Of a stretch of DNA of 51,128 nucleotides, positions 33,721 through 42,535 are shown in pieces; position 1 is the stretch's first letter; every line of letters begins with the position of its first letter. Made by a program: the position numbers and the translations under genes. Source of the stretch: Curtobacterium sp. MMLR14_010 (lineage in GTDB: Bacteria; Actinomycetota; Actinomycetes; Actinomycetales; Microbacteriaceae); contig NZ_MJGV01000017.1 in NCBI RefSeq assembly GCF_001865015.1, positions 951 to 52,078 of the forward strand. The letters run 5' to 3'. A model generated the notes under the pieces. That model searched no databases. It was not told the DNA's origin and saw nothing but the letters and a program-made list of their open reading frames with translations.

Positions 33721-35244
33721 ATGACGGAACCCAACAACCAAGCTGAAGGCGACGGCGTCGTCGAGCGCGTGCTGCGCAACGCCGACTCGCGAGCCAGCTC
33801 GTCCATCTTCGCCCCGGCGCAGGCCATCCAGACCCGATCGGTCGACGAACACGGCTGGTCCGGTGACGGCGACCAGTACGACCGTGAGGACCGCGCGGCG
33901 CTGCGTCGCGTCGCGGGCCTCTCCACCGAACTCGAGGACGTCACCGAGGTCGAGTACCGGCAACTCCGGCTCGAACAGGTCGTCCTCATCGGCGTGTACG
34001 CCCAGGGCGACGCCGCCGACGCCGAGAACTCCATGCGCGAGCTGTCCGCTCTCGCCGAGACCGCGGGTGCCGTGGTCCTCGACGGGCTCCTGCAGCGCCG
34101 ACCCAACCCCGACCCGGCCACCTACCTCGGCAAGGGCAAGGCCGAGGAGCTCGCGATGGTCGTCAAGGCCACCGGCGCCGACACCGTGATCGCCGACACC
34201 GAGCTCGCGCCCTCGCAGCGCCGTGCCCTCGAGGACGTCGTCAAGGTCAAGGTCATCGACCGCACGGCCGTGATCCTCGACATCTTCAGCCAGCACGCCA
34301 AGACCCGCGAGGGCAAGGCGCAGGTCGAACTCGCGCAGCTCGAGTACCTGCTGCCCCGCCTCCGCGGCTGGGGTGAGTCGATGTCCCGCCAGGCCGGTGG
34401 CCAGGTCTCCGGCGGTGCGGGCATGGGCTCGCGCGGTCCTGGTGAGACGAAGATCGAGCTCGACCGTCGTCGCATCCACACCCGCATGTCGAAGCTCCGG
34501 CGCCAGATCGCCGGCTTCCGTCCCGCTCGTGAGGCCAAGCGTGCCGACCGGCACCGCAACGACGTCCCGAGCGTCGCCATCGCCGGGTACACCAACGCGG
34601 GCAAGTCCTCGCTGCTGAACCGGCTGACGAGCGCCGGCGTGCTCGTGCAGAACCAGCTCTTCGCGACGCTCGACGCCACGGTCCGCCGGACCGAGAGCAC
34701 CAAGGGGCGCGAGTTCACCTTCGTCGACACCGTCGGCTTCGTGCGCAACCTGCCGCACCAGCTCGTCGAGGCCTTCCGCTCCACGCTCGAAGAGGTGGGC
34801 GAGGCCGACGTCATCGTGCACGTGGTCGACGGCTCGCACCCGGACCCCGCCGCCCAGCTGGCGACGGTCCGCGAGGTCATCGGCGACGTCGGGGCGCGGG
34901 ACATCCCGGAGATCGTCGCGTTCAACAAGGCCGACCTCATCGACGACACGCAGCGCATGGTGCTCGTCGGGCTCGCCCCCGACGCGGTGTTCGTCTCCGC
35001 GCGCACCGGCGAGGGCATCCCCGAGCTGCTCCGTGCGATCGAGGACCGGCTCCCCGAGCCCGACGTCGAGCTCACCGTCGTCGTGCCGTACGACCGCGGT
35101 GACCTGGTCTCGCACCTGCACGACGCGGGATCGGTCGAGTCCGTCGACTACGTCGAGGCCGGCACACGCCTTCGGGTGCGCGTCTTCCAGCGACAGGTCG
35201 CCGAGCTGGACCCCTACGTGGTCGCGCCGGTCGCGTCCGTCTGA
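33721..35244 (+). CDS. hflX: GTPase HflX
   Basis: 507 residues. The N-terminal HflX domain includes NPDPATYLGKGKAEEL and GPGETKIELDRRRI. The GTPase motifs follow: G1 GYTNAGKSSLLN (about 290), G3 DTVGFVRNLPHQL and G4 NKAD. HflX binds the 50S subunit and splits stalled or heat-damaged ribosomes. In Corynebacterium it is a ClgR target, and clgR lies in this window. The ATG at 33721 is preferred over an earlier ATG at 33658, which overlaps the divergent gene. A strong terminator follows. Confidence 0.95.
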   Translation: MTEPNNQAEGDGVVERVLRNADSRASSSIFAPAQAIQTRSVDEHGWSGDGDQYDREDRAALRRVAGLSTELEDVTEVEYRQLRLEQVVLIGVYAQGDAADAENSMRELSALAETAGAVVLDGLLQRRPNPDPATYLGKGKAEELAMVVKATGADTVIADTELAPSQRRALEDVVKVKVIDRTAVILDIFSQHAKTREGKAQVELAQLEYLLPRLRGWGESMSRQAGGQVSGGAGMGSRGPGETKIELDRRRIHTRMSKLRRQIAGFRPAREAKRADRHRNDVPSVAIAGYTNAGKSSLLNRLTSAGVLVQNQLFATLDATVRRTESTKGREFTFVDTVGFVRNLPHQLVEAFRSTLEEVGEADVIVHVVDGSHPDPAAQLATVREVIGDVGARDIPEIVAFNKADLIDDTQRMVLVGLAPDAVFVSARTGEGIPELLRAIEDRLPEPDVELTVVVPYDRGDLVSHLHDAGSVESVDYVEAGTRLRVRVFQRQVAELDPYVVAPVASV

Positions 35245-35257
35245 CCCAGACCGGCCG

Positions 35258-35307
35258 AACGGCCAGGAGGCTCGACCTGCGTCCGCAGGGCGAGCCTCCT
35301 GGCCGTT
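35258..35307. terminator. Terminator hairpin between hflX and lexA
   Basis: AACGGCCAGGAGGCTCG (35258-35274) and CGAGCCTCCTGGCCGTT (35291-35307) form a perfect 17-bp stem; CCTGC/GCAGG continues it inside. It lies between convergent genes and probably serves both. It is another GGAGGCTCG-arm hairpin. Confidence 0.85.
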
Positions 35308-35335
35308 CCGTGGTCCTGTCCGGTGACCAGCGCGC

Positions 35336-35980
35336 TCAGAGCGAGCGGAGGACCGCGACGACCTTGCCGAGCACCGTGGCGGCGTCACCGAGGATCGGCT
35401 CGAACGCGGTGTTCCGGGGGAGCAGCCACGTGTGGCCGTCCCGCTGTCGGAAGACCTTGACGGTCGCTTCCTCGTCGAGCATCGCGGCGACGATGTCGCC
35501 GTTCTCCGCGGTCTGCTGCGCGCGGACGACGACCCAGTCCCCGTCGCAGATGGCGGCGTCGATCATCGACTCGCCGACGACCTTGAGCATGAAGAGGTCA
35601 CCGGTGCCGACGAGCTGACGGGGCAGCGGGATGATCTCGTCCACGTGCTGCTCGGCCGTGATCGGGACACCGGCGGCGATGCGGCCGACCAGGGGCACGA
35701 GCGTGGTGGCGTCGACGTCGGGGCCGTCCACGTCGGGTGAGGGCTCGTCGACCAGGACCTCGAGGGCCCGCGGGCGGTTCGGGTCGCGGCGGATCCAGCC
35801 GCCGAGCTCGAGCTGCCCGAGCTGGTGGGAGACGCTCGACAGCGAGGAGAGCCCCGCGGCGTCGCCGATCTCGCGCATGCTCGGCGGGTAGCCCCGGCTG
35901 GCGATCGACGCTCGGATCGCGTCGAGGATCGCCTGCTGCTTCGCCGTCAGCGGTTTCTGGACCCGCAGTTCGTCCGCCAC
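35336..35980 (-). CDS. lexA: SOS repressor LexA
   Basis: 214 residues. The N-terminal winged helix ([48 protein letters not shown]) is followed by a Pro/Asp-rich linker. In the self-cleaving domain the Ala-Gly cleavage site lies in GRIAAGVPI, the nucleophile serine in GESMID and the lysine in ATVKVF. It represses DNA-damage genes until RecA filaments stimulate its cleavage. GTG 35980 (VADELRVQK) is preferred: AAGG lies nine nucleotides upstream, and the longer frame to 36115 would run through the promoter. Confidence 0.96.
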   Translation of the reverse strand: MADELRVQKPLTAKQQAILDAIRASIASRGYPPSMREIGDAAGLSSLSSVSHQLGQLELGGWIRRDPNRPRALEVLVDEPSPDVDGPDVDATTLVPLVGRIAAGVPITAEQHVDEIIPLPRQLVGTGDLFMLKVVGESMIDAAICDGDWVVVRAQQTAENGDIVAAMLDEEATVKVFRQRDGHTWLLPRNTAFEPILGDAATVLGKVVAVLRSL

Positions 35981-36063
35981 GTCGTCTCGCCTTCTCGTCG
36001 GACCGTGGACGGCCGTCCGAGGAATGTCGGTGGTCCCCGTGAGACTTGTCCAAGTCAGTCGAA

Positions 36064-36104
36064 ACAGTATCCGACCGCACTCTGCCGGACAAACACCTGT
36101 TCGA
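36064..36104 (-). promoter_or_regulatory. lexA promoter with overlapping LexA box
   Basis: Minus-strand TTGTCC (36087-36092) and TACTGT (36064-36069) are separated by exactly 17 bp. An imperfect SOS box, CAAAC-N4-GTTCG within 36089-36104, overlaps the -35, as expected for autorepression. Confidence 0.65.
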
Positions 36105-36145
36105 GCGTGTCGCATGATTTTCCTCCTGGATCTTGCTCAGGGGAC

Positions 36146-36177
36146 TTGTGCGTCCCACGGTTCGAACGTATGTTCGG
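36146..36177 (+). promoter_or_regulatory. LysM/division-inhibitor promoter with LexA box
   Basis: TTGTGC (36146-36151) and TATGTT (36169-36174) are separated by 17 bp. The SOS box TCGAACGTATGTTCGG (36162-36177) contains the -10, so LexA binding would block the promoter. Confidence 0.7.
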
Positions 36178-36217
36178 TACAGGGCTTCGGTTCTCCCGAG
36201 CAGGAAGGCACAACGAC

Positions 36218-36610
36218 ATGAGCACCATCGGCGTCATCAACGGCAGCACGATCAGCGGCAGCGGCCTCGCTGGCATGCACGGTACGGTCGTTCGTTCACG
36301 GCTGCGCCTCACCCGTCGTGGGCGCATGGTCTTCACGACGCTGGCAGCACTGCCGGTGCTGATCGGTGTCGCGGTCTTCGCGTTGAACGGTGGGCAGGCC
36401 TCGGCCGGCAACACCTCCGCGGACGTGCACTTCCAGACCGTCACCATCCAGCCGGGCGAGACCCTGTGGCAGCTGGCCGAGGAGACCGCCCCCAACGCCG
36501 ACCCGCGCGACTTCGTGCAGGACGTCGTGAGCCTCAACGCGCTCGACGGCTCCGCTGTGCAGGCCGGCGAGCAGCTGGCGATCCCGACGAAGTACGCCGA
36601 CACGAAGTAG
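36218..36610 (+). CDS. LysM-domain membrane protein, likely SOS-induced division inhibitor (DivS/ChiZ-like)
   Basis: 130 residues. A cytoplasmic basic segment is followed by one transmembrane helix (about 40-59), then an outside LysM domain (FQTVTIQPGETLWQLAEETAPNADPRDFVQDVVSLNALDGSAVQAGEQLAIP, about 71-124). A small single-pass LysM protein divergent from lexA under a LexA box is the arrangement of Corynebacterium divS and Mycobacterium Rv2719c (ChiZ), which restrain division after DNA damage. The sequence itself shows only LysM and the anchor; the role comes from context. GGAAGG about nine nucleotides upstream marks the ATG. Confidence 0.82.
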   Translation: MSTIGVINGSTISGSGLAGMHGTVVRSRLRLTRRGRMVFTTLAALPVLIGVAVFALNGGQASAGNTSADVHFQTVTIQPGETLWQLAEETAPNADPRDFVQDVVSLNALDGSAVQAGEQLAIPTKYADTK

Positions 36611-36649
36611 TCCGTCCGGACGGCCGGGCGCTGGACAGCCCGACCGCTC

Positions 36650-36655
36650 TACGAT
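36650..36655 (+). promoter_or_regulatory. -10 box TACGAT for hisC
   Basis: TACGAT ends six nucleotides before the GTG at 36662; leaderless start of the his operon inferred. Confidence 0.55.
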
Positions 36656-36661
36656 GGATCG

Positions 36662-37768
36662 GTGGCATTCACGCTCGAAGACCTCCCGATCCGAGACGAC
36701 CTCCGCGGTCAGAGCCCCTACGGCGCTCCGCAGAAGCACGTGCGCGTGCAGCTCAACGTCAACGAGAACACGCATCCCGTCCCGCAGGACGTCGCCGACG
36801 ACATCGTCGAGTCGGTCCGCCGGGCGCTCGGCACGGTGAACCGCTACCCGGACCGCGAGTTCACCGAGCTGCGAGAGTCCCTCGCCGGGTACCTCGGGCA
36901 CGGGCTGGCGGCGGAACAGATCTGGGCCGCGAACGGCTCGAACGAGGTCATCCAGCAGCTCATGCAGGCCTTCGGTGGTCCGGGGCGCTCGGTCCTCGGG
37001 TTCCCGCCCACGTACTCGATGCACTCGATCATCGCCTCGGGCACCGGCACGCGGTGGATCCCGGCCGAGCGGGACGCCGAGTTCCGCATCTCTCCGGCGA
37101 CGGCGACGGCTGCCGTGCGGGAGCACCAGCCGGACATCGTCTTCCTGTGCGGGCCGAACAACCCGACCGGCACGCCCCTCGACCTCGCGACGATCGAAGC
37201 CGTCTACGATGCCACCGACGGCATCGTGATGGTGGACGAGGCCTACGCCGAGTTCATGCCCGTGGGGCAGCCGACGGCGCTCACGCTGCTGCCCGGACGC
37301 GAGCGTCTCGTGGTGTCCCGCACCATGAGCAAGGCCTTCGCGTTCGCCGGGGCCCGCGTCGGCTACCTGGCAGCGCACCCGGCCGTGGTCGACGCCCTGC
37401 GCCTGGTGCGGCTGCCCTACCACCTGTCGGCGCTGACCCAGGCGGCCGCAGTCGCCGCGCTCCGGCACGCTCCGGAGATGCTCGCCATGGTCGACGACAT
37501 CCGCGGCCAGCGGGACCGCATGGTGACCGAGCTGCGCGCGATGGGCTACACGCCGCACGAGACCTGGTCGAACTTCGTCCTGTTCGGCGGCGTCGCCGAC
37601 CCGCAGGCCGCGTTCGAGTCGCTGCTCGACCAGGACGTCATCGTCCGCGACCTCAGCATCCCGAACCACCTCCGTGTGAGCGCGGGGACGGCGGAGGAGA
37701 CCACCGCGTTCCTCGAGGCCATGCGCCGGGTCGCCGCCGAACAGCCGCCGGTTAGGGTTGGAGCATGA
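36662..37768 (+). CDS. hisC: Histidinol-phosphate aminotransferase
   Basis: 368 residues, a fold-type I PLP enzyme. Motifs are [48 protein letters not shown] and the PLP lysine in [18 protein letters not shown]. It converts imidazole-acetol phosphate to histidinol phosphate. Aromatic aminotransferase activity is possible in this family, but clustering with hisB, hisH and priA supports histidine synthesis. GTG start six nucleotides after the -10. The end overlaps hisB (ATGA). Confidence 0.95.
   Translation: MAFTLEDLPIRDDLRGQSPYGAPQKHVRVQLNVNENTHPVPQDVADDIVESVRRALGTVNRYPDREFTELRESLAGYLGHGLAAEQIWAANGSNEVIQQLMQAFGGPGRSVLGFPPTYSMHSIIASGTGTRWIPAERDAEFRISPATATAAVREHQPDIVFLCGPNNPTGTPLDLATIEAVYDATDGIVMVDEAYAEFMPVGQPTALTLLPGRERLVVSRTMSKAFAFAGARVGYLAAHPAVVDALRLVRLPYHLSALTQAAAVAALRHAPEMLAMVDDIRGQRDRMVTELRAMGYTPHETWSNFVLFGGVADPQAAFESLLDQDVIVRDLSIPNHLRVSAGTAEETTAFLEAMRRVAAEQPPVRVGA
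37753..37758 (+). promoter_or_regulatory. Internal -10 box TAGGGT for hisB within the end of hisC
   Basis: TTAGGGT in the last codons of hisC ends six nucleotides before the hisB ATG at 37765. It suggests an extra leaderless transcript for hisB-hisH. Confidence 0.45.
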
Positions 37769-38367
37769 CCGCCCGCACCGCCGAGATCACCCGTTCGACG
37801 AGCGAGTCGAGCGTGTCCCTGTCGCTCGACCTCGACGGCACCGGCACCTCCGACATCAGCACGAGCGTGCCGTTCTTCGACCACATGCTCACCGCGTTCA
37901 GCAAGCACTCGCTGATCGACCTGCGCGTGCGGTCGACCGGCGACACCGACATCGACGTGCACCACACCGTCGAGGACACCGGGATCGTGCTCGGCCAGGC
38001 GCTGAAGCAGGCGCTCGGCGACCGTGCCGGCATCGGCCGCTACGGCGACGCCCTCGTCCCGCTCGACGAAGCGCTTGCCCAGGCGGTCGTCGACGTCTCC
38101 GGCCGCCCGTACCTCGTGCATTCCGGGGAGCCCGAGGGCTTCGAGTACCACCGCATCGGCGGACACTTCACCGGGTCGATGGTGCGCCACGTGTTCGAGG
38201 CCATCACGGTCAACGCCGGCATCACCGTGCACGTCCGCGTGCTCGGCGGTCGCGACCCGCACCACATCGCCGAAGCGGAGTTCAAGGCGTTCGCGAGGGC
38301 CATGCGCCGTGCGGTCGAGCTCGACCCCCGCGTCGACGGCATCCCCTCCACGAAGGGCGCCCTGTGA
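37765..38367 (+). CDS. hisB: Imidazoleglycerol-phosphate dehydratase
   Basis: 200 residues, the monofunctional form without a phosphatase domain. The metal-binding histidine motifs are visible: [24 protein letters not shown]-type segments around residue 130, and [16 protein letters not shown]. It dehydrates imidazoleglycerol phosphate in histidine synthesis. It overlaps hisC by four bases and hisH by four (GTGA). Confidence 0.96.
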   Translation: MTARTAEITRSTSESSVSLSLDLDGTGTSDISTSVPFFDHMLTAFSKHSLIDLRVRSTGDTDIDVHHTVEDTGIVLGQALKQALGDRAGIGRYGDALVPLDEALAQAVVDVSGRPYLVHSGEPEGFEYHRIGGHFTGSMVRHVFEAITVNAGITVHVRVLGGRDPHHIAEAEFKAFARAMRRAVELDPRVDGIPSTKGAL

Positions 38368-38996
38368 GCGGCAAGAACGTCGTCGTCCTCGACTACGGCT
38401 CCGGCAACGTGCACTCCGCGGCGAAGGCCCTGGAGCGCGCGGGTGCCGACGTCACGCTGACCTCCGACAAGCGTGCGGCGCTCGAGGCCGACGGGCTCCT
38501 GGTCCCCGGCGTCGGTGCGTTCGGCGCGGTCATCGACCAGCTCGAGGGCGTGCAGGGCGGCGAGATCGTCGACCACCGGCTCGCCGGCGGCCGTCCGGTC
38601 CTCGGGATCTGCGTCGGCATGCAGGTGCTGTTCTCGCGTGGTGTCGAACGGGGCTCCGACGTCGAGGGCCTCGCGCAGTGGCCAGGCACCGTCGACCAGC
38701 TCCAGGCCGAGGTCCTGCCGCACATGGGCTGGAACACCGTCGACGCCCCGACCGACTCCGTGCTGTTCGACGGCCTGCACGACGAGCGCTTCTACTTCGT
38801 GCACTCGTTCGGCGTCACGGACTTCCCGCTCGAGGCCTACGGGCCGTTCCGTGCGCCGAAGCTCACCTGGGCCGAGCACGGGCAGCGCTTCATCGCCGCC
38901 GTGGAGAACGGCCCGCTCACTGCCACGCAGTTCCACCCCGAGAAGTCGGGGGAGCCGGGCATCCGCCTGCTGCGCAACTGGGTCGACTCGCTCTGA
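38364..38996 (+). CDS. hisH: Imidazole glycerol phosphate synthase subunit HisH (glutamine amidotransferase)
   Basis: 210 residues. The class I amidotransferase triad is present: Cys in [10 protein letters not shown] (about residue 81), and His and Glu in QFHPEKSG near 192-194. HisH releases ammonia from glutamine for HisF, which is not in this window. The start is GTG overlapping the hisB stop. A hairpin-containing gap of 134 nt follows before priA. Confidence 0.95.
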   Translation: MSGKNVVVLDYGSGNVHSAAKALERAGADVTLTSDKRAALEADGLLVPGVGAFGAVIDQLEGVQGGEIVDHRLAGGRPVLGICVGMQVLFSRGVERGSDVEGLAQWPGTVDQLQAEVLPHMGWNTVDAPTDSVLFDGLHDERFYFVHSFGVTDFPLEAYGPFRAPKLTWAEHGQRFIAAVENGPLTATQFHPEKSGEPGIRLLRNWVDSL

Positions 38997-39004
38997 CCCG
39001 CACC

Positions 39005-39056
39005 GCACCGGAGGCGACGCGCGGGGCGGACCCGCGCCGAGCCTCCCGACCGGTGC
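39005..39056 (+). terminator. Interrupted hairpin after hisH
   Basis: GCACCGG (39005-39011) pairs with CCGGTGC (39050-39056), and inside it GCGCGGG (39019-39025) pairs with CCCGCGC (39031-39037); GGAGGC and GCCTCC flank the inner stem. It could terminate or attenuate transcription into priA. Confidence 0.55.
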
Positions 39057-39130
39057 CGCGCGACCACGCGCTGGAGCCGCCGCATCCGCCGACCGGCCCG
39101 AGATCCACCCACGACGAAACCGACAGGACC

Positions 39131-39877
39131 ATGACCGAGCTGACCTCGACCCCGCCCCTCGTCCTGCTGCCCGCCGTCGACGTCGTCGACGGCCAGGCCG
39201 TCCGCCTGACCCAGGGCGAGGCCGGCAGCGAGACCGGCTACGGCGACCCGGTGGCCGCCGCCCGCACCTGGCGCGACCAGGGCGCGGAGTGGATCCACCT
39301 CGTCGACCTCGACGCCGCGTTCGGCCGTGGCGACAACCGACGGGTCATCGCGAAGGCCATCCACGAGGTCGAGGGCGTGCAGGTCGAGCTGTCGGGTGGC
39401 ATCCGCGACGACGCCTCGTTGCGGGCAGCGCTCGCGACCGGAGCGGCACGCGTGAACCTCGGTACGGCTGCCCTGGAGAACCCTGAGTGGGCCGCGCGCG
39501 TGATCGGCGAGTACGGCGACCAGGTCGCCGTCGGGCTCGACGTCCGCGGGACGACGCTGTCCGGCCGGGGCTGGACCAAGGAGGGCGGCGACCTGTGGGA
39601 GGTCCTCGACCGGTTGGAGGAGGCGGGTTGCGCGCGCTACGTCGTGACCGACGTGACGAAGGACGGCACCTTGCAGGGGCCGAACCTCGAGCTGCTGCGC
39701 CAGGTGTGTGACCGGACCGACCAGCCCGTCGTGGCGTCCGGCGGCATCTCCACCCTCGACGACCTCGTCGCGCTGCGGGAGCTCGTGCCGCACGGCCTCG
39801 AGGGCGCGATCATCGGCAAGGCGCTCTACTCCGGCGCGTTCACGCTGCCGGCCGCGCTCGACATCGCCTCGGAGTAG
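39131..39877 (+). CDS. priA: Phosphoribosyl isomerase PriA/HisA
   Basis: 248 residues, a TIM barrel. [19 protein letters not shown] at the start holds the catalytic Asp (AVD) near residue 17; [13 protein letters not shown] and [10 protein letters not shown] follow, with [12 protein letters not shown] supplying the second Asp (about 178). HisA isomerises ProFAR. In actinobacteria without trpF the enzyme, called PriA, also does the tryptophan-pathway step. Whether trpF is missing cannot be seen here, so the dual role is inferred. The ATG has AGGA only two nucleotides away, which is unusually close. Confidence 0.93.
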   Translation: MTELTSTPPLVLLPAVDVVDGQAVRLTQGEAGSETGYGDPVAAARTWRDQGAEWIHLVDLDAAFGRGDNRRVIAKAIHEVEGVQVELSGGIRDDASLRAALATGAARVNLGTAALENPEWAARVIGEYGDQVAVGLDVRGTTLSGRGWTKEGGDLWEVLDRLEEAGCARYVVTDVTKDGTLQGPNLELLRQVCDRTDQPVVASGGISTLDDLVALRELVPHGLEGAIIGKALYSGAFTLPAALDIASE

Positions 39878-39879
39878 TC

Positions 39880-40692
39880 GTGGCCGGCATCTCGAACGGC
39901 CGCGGGGGCGCACCCGAGGACGCGCACGACCACGGGCACTCGCCGGCGGACTCCGCGGGCTTCCCGTGGGCTGGGCGCACCTTCGACAGCCACGACGACG
40001 CCTTCGCCGATGACGACGGCCTGGCCGACCCGGCGGTCGTGGCCGCGATCGCCGGCCTGGAGGATGGTGGATCCCAAGCCGAGGTGGTAGCGGCACTCGG
40101 CTCCGCCCGCCTGCTCATCCCACTCGTCGCCGAGGCCGGCGAGGTCGGTGAGACCCCGGACGGCCGACTGGTCGACAAGACGCAGGAGCTGTCCATCGTG
40201 ACGGTCGCCGGACCGGACGGGCGCACGGTGATGCCGGCGTTCACCTCCGTCGCGGCGATGCAGGCCTGGGACGCGACCGCGCGGCCGATCCCCGTCGAAG
40301 CCCGCCGCGTGGCGATGGCCGCCGCGAGCGAGGACACCCAGCTCGTCGTGCTCGACCCGACGTCGGCGAGCGAGTTCGTGCTCCGCCGCCCCGCAGTCTG
40401 GGCGATCGGGCAGGACCTCCCCTGGACGCCGTGCTTCGAGGACTCTGCAGTGGGCCAGGCCTTCGCGGACTCGGTCGTGGGGGAGCCGGCGGTGGCACGG
40501 GTCGAGCTCGCGCCGGGGGACCCGCTCGGGCGCTTCGCCGGGCCGGAGCTGACGGTCGGGCTCGCGCTGCACCCGGGGCTCGACCGCGAGCAGGTCGGCG
40601 AGCTCGTGGGGCGGCTGCAGCAGCGGTGGACCGCCGACGTCGTCATCGCGGAGCGGGTGGACAGCATGCGGGTGGCGTTGCGGCCAGCATGA
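39880..40692 (+). CDS. SseB family protein
   Basis: 270 residues, GTG start two nucleotides after priA, so co-transcribed. SseB-type segments are seen: ALGSARLLIPLVAEA, VDKTQELSIVTVAGPDGRTVMPAFTSVAAMQAWD, and ARRVAMAAASEDTQLVVLDPTSA. The first 55 residues are variable and His/Asp-rich. Enterobacterial SseB affects serine-sensitivity phenotypes; the actinobacterial relatives have no known function but are often found after hisA/priA. Confidence 0.82.
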   Translation: MAGISNGRGGAPEDAHDHGHSPADSAGFPWAGRTFDSHDDAFADDDGLADPAVVAAIAGLEDGGSQAEVVAALGSARLLIPLVAEAGEVGETPDGRLVDKTQELSIVTVAGPDGRTVMPAFTSVAAMQAWDATARPIPVEARRVAMAAASEDTQLVVLDPTSASEFVLRRPAVWAIGQDLPWTPCFEDSAVGQAFADSVVGEPAVARVELAPGDPLGRFAGPELTVGLALHPGLDREQVGELVGRLQQRWTADVVIAERVDSMRVALRPA

Positions 40693-40718
40693 GGCGCGGC
40701 AGGCCCGTGGTGCGGCAT

Positions 40719-40778
40719 GGCGGTGCGGGCCGGGTGTCGGCGTACGTCGGCACGGCGGTGCGGGCCGGGTGTCGGCGT
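40719..40778. repeat. 25-bp direct repeat, two copies 35 bp apart, before parA
   Basis: GGCGGTGCGGGCCGGGTGTC plus GGCGT occurs at 40719-40743 and again at 40754-40778. It ends ten bases before the parA -10 box, so it occupies the upstream promoter region. Confidence 0.8.
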
Positions 40779-40788
40779 GGTGCGCCGG

Positions 40789-40794
40789 TACGAT
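40789..40794 (+). promoter_or_regulatory. -10 box TACGAT for parA
   Basis: TACGAT ends six nucleotides before the GTG at 40801; leaderless start of the parA-scpA-scpB-rluB operon inferred. Confidence 0.55.
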
Positions 40795-40800
40795 GACCAG

Positions 40801-41679
40801 GTGAGCACCAACCCGACGACCCAGTCCGGCACCGGCGAGACCACCTACGGTCCGACCGGCCGGCCCGTTCGGGCGTTCCCCATCCCCGAGGAGCTCGACG
40901 GTCACGGCCCGGCCCGCATCATCGCCCTGTGCAACCAGAAGGGCGGCGTGGGCAAGACCACCACGACGATCAACCTCGGCGCCGCACTCGCGGAGTACGG
41001 CCGCAAGGTCCTCGCCGTCGACTTCGACCCGCAGGGCGCCCTGTCCGCGGGCCTCGGCGTGCGCACCCACGACATCCCCACGGTCTACGACCTGCTCATG
41101 GGCTCCATCAAGGACCCGAACCAGGTCATCCAGCCGACGAACACCCCGTACCTCGACGTGATCCCGGCGAACATCGACCTGTCGGCCGCCGAGGTCCACC
41201 TGGTGAACGAGGTCGCCCGCGAGCAGATCCTGGCCAGTGTCCTGCGCAAGGTCGCCGGCGACTACGACGTGATCCTCGTGGACTGCCAGCCGTCGCTCGG
41301 GCTCCTCACCGTGAACGCGCTCACCGCCGCGCACGGCGTGCTCATCCCACTCGAGTGCGAGTTCTTCGCGCTGCGCGGTGTCGCCCTGCTCATCGAGACG
41401 ATCGACAAGGTGCGGGACCGCCTGAACCCCGCCCTGCAGCTCGACGGCATCCTCGCCACGATGTACGACTCGCGGACGCTGCACTCCCGCGAGGTGATGG
41501 AGCGCGTCGTCGACACCTTCGACGACCGCGTGCTCGACACCGTCATCTCGCGCACCGTGAAGTTCCCCGACGCCACCGTGTCGGCGCGCCCCATCACGCA
41601 GACCGCCCCGGACCACGCCGCGGCGCACTCGTACCGGCAGCTCGCACGGGAGCTCGTCCAGCGTGGCGCCGTCGCCTGA
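40801..41679 (+). CDS. ParA family ATPase (scpAB-linked)
   Basis: 292 residues. The deviant Walker A CNQKGGVGKTTTTINL lies near residues 44-59, with DFDPQGALSAGLG and ILVDCQPSLGLLT for the other nucleotide motifs. It is a Soj/ParA-type ATPase but is not next to parB. The copy upstream of scpA-scpB is a conserved actinobacterial arrangement of unclear role, distinct from the oriC parAB. GTG 40801 is chosen from the -10 position; the longer frame to 40717 runs through the promoter repeats. The end overlaps scpA by 17 nt. Confidence 0.93.
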   Translation: MSTNPTTQSGTGETTYGPTGRPVRAFPIPEELDGHGPARIIALCNQKGGVGKTTTTINLGAALAEYGRKVLAVDFDPQGALSAGLGVRTHDIPTVYDLLMGSIKDPNQVIQPTNTPYLDVIPANIDLSAAEVHLVNEVAREQILASVLRKVAGDYDVILVDCQPSLGLLTVNALTAAHGVLIPLECEFFALRGVALLIETIDKVRDRLNPALQLDGILATMYDSRTLHSREVMERVVDTFDDRVLDTVISRTVKFPDATVSARPITQTAPDHAAAHSYRQLARELVQRGAVA

Positions 41680-42535
41680 GCCCGCTGCTCCCGGCTCCAC
41701 CGGCGTCGGCACCGGCCCTGCTGCTGGCACCCCCGCTCCGGTGGGCTTCCGGGTCCGCCTGCGGAACTTCGACGGGCCGTTCGACCTCCTGCTCTCGCTG
41801 ATCACCAAGCACGAGCTGGACATCACCGAGGTCGCCCTCGGCGTCGTCACCGGCGAGTTCATCGCCTACGTGCGCCAGGCCGAGTCGGTCGACGAACTCG
41901 ACGAGGCGAGCGAGTTCCTCGTCGTCGCGGCGACCCTGCTCGACCTGAAGATCGCCGGGCTCCTGCCCCAGGGCGAGCTCGTCGACGCCGAGGACGTCGC
42001 CCTCCTCGAGGCGCGGGACCTGCTCTTCGCCCGGCTCCTGCAGTACCGCGCGTTCAAGCAGGCCGCCGACTGGTTCGGCGCACGCTGGGGCACCGAGTCG
42101 CGCCGGCACGCCAGGAGCGTCCGGCTCGAGGAACGCTTCCGCGCCCGCACGCCCGAACTCGTCTGGACATTGACGGTGCAGGACTTCGCCGCACTCGCCA
42201 CGCTGGCCTTCGCCCCGCGGGAGATCCCGACGGTCGGCCTGGACCACCTGCACGCCCCGCTCGTGAGCATCCGCGAGCAGGCAGCGGTGGTCGTGTCGAT
42301 CCTCCGGACCCGTGCCGAGTCGGGCGATCCCGACGTCGCGTTCCGGGAACTGGTCGCCGGGGTCGACACGGCGGGTATCGTTGTGGCTCGTTTCCTCGCG
42401 ATCCTCGAGCTGTACCGCACGGCGTCGATCACCTTCGAGCAGGACGAACCGCTGGGGGAGCTCACCCTGCGGTGGACCGCCGAGCACTGGACCGACGAGA
42501 GCCTCGCCAATCTTGGAGCCGACTATGACGGATGA
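41663..42535 (+). CDS. scpA: Segregation and condensation protein A
   Basis: 290 residues. After a Pro/Ala-rich start of about 28 residues comes the ScpA core: FRVRLRNFDGPFDLLLSLITKHELDITEVAL, then EASEFLVVAATLLDLKIAGLLP, and a C-terminal winged-helix region ending TLRWTAEHW. ScpA is the kleisin that bridges the two SMC heads. GTG start inside the end of the ParA gene. The end overlaps scpB by 11 nt. Confidence 0.93.
   Translation: MAPSPEPAAPGSTGVGTGPAAGTPAPVGFRVRLRNFDGPFDLLLSLITKHELDITEVALGVVTGEFIAYVRQAESVDELDEASEFLVVAATLLDLKIAGLLPQGELVDAEDVALLEARDLLFARLLQYRAFKQAADWFGARWGTESRRHARSVRLEERFRARTPELVWTLTVQDFAALATLAFAPREIPTVGLDHLHAPLVSIREQAAVVVSILRTRAESGDPDVAFRELVAGVDTAGIVVARFLAILELYRTASITFEQDEPLGELTLRWTAEHWTDESLANLGADYDG

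Noticed and set aside
40717..40800. An earlier start for the ParA-like gene
   Set aside because: The added residues come from the 25-bp promoter repeats; the -10 box places the RNA start at GTG 40801.
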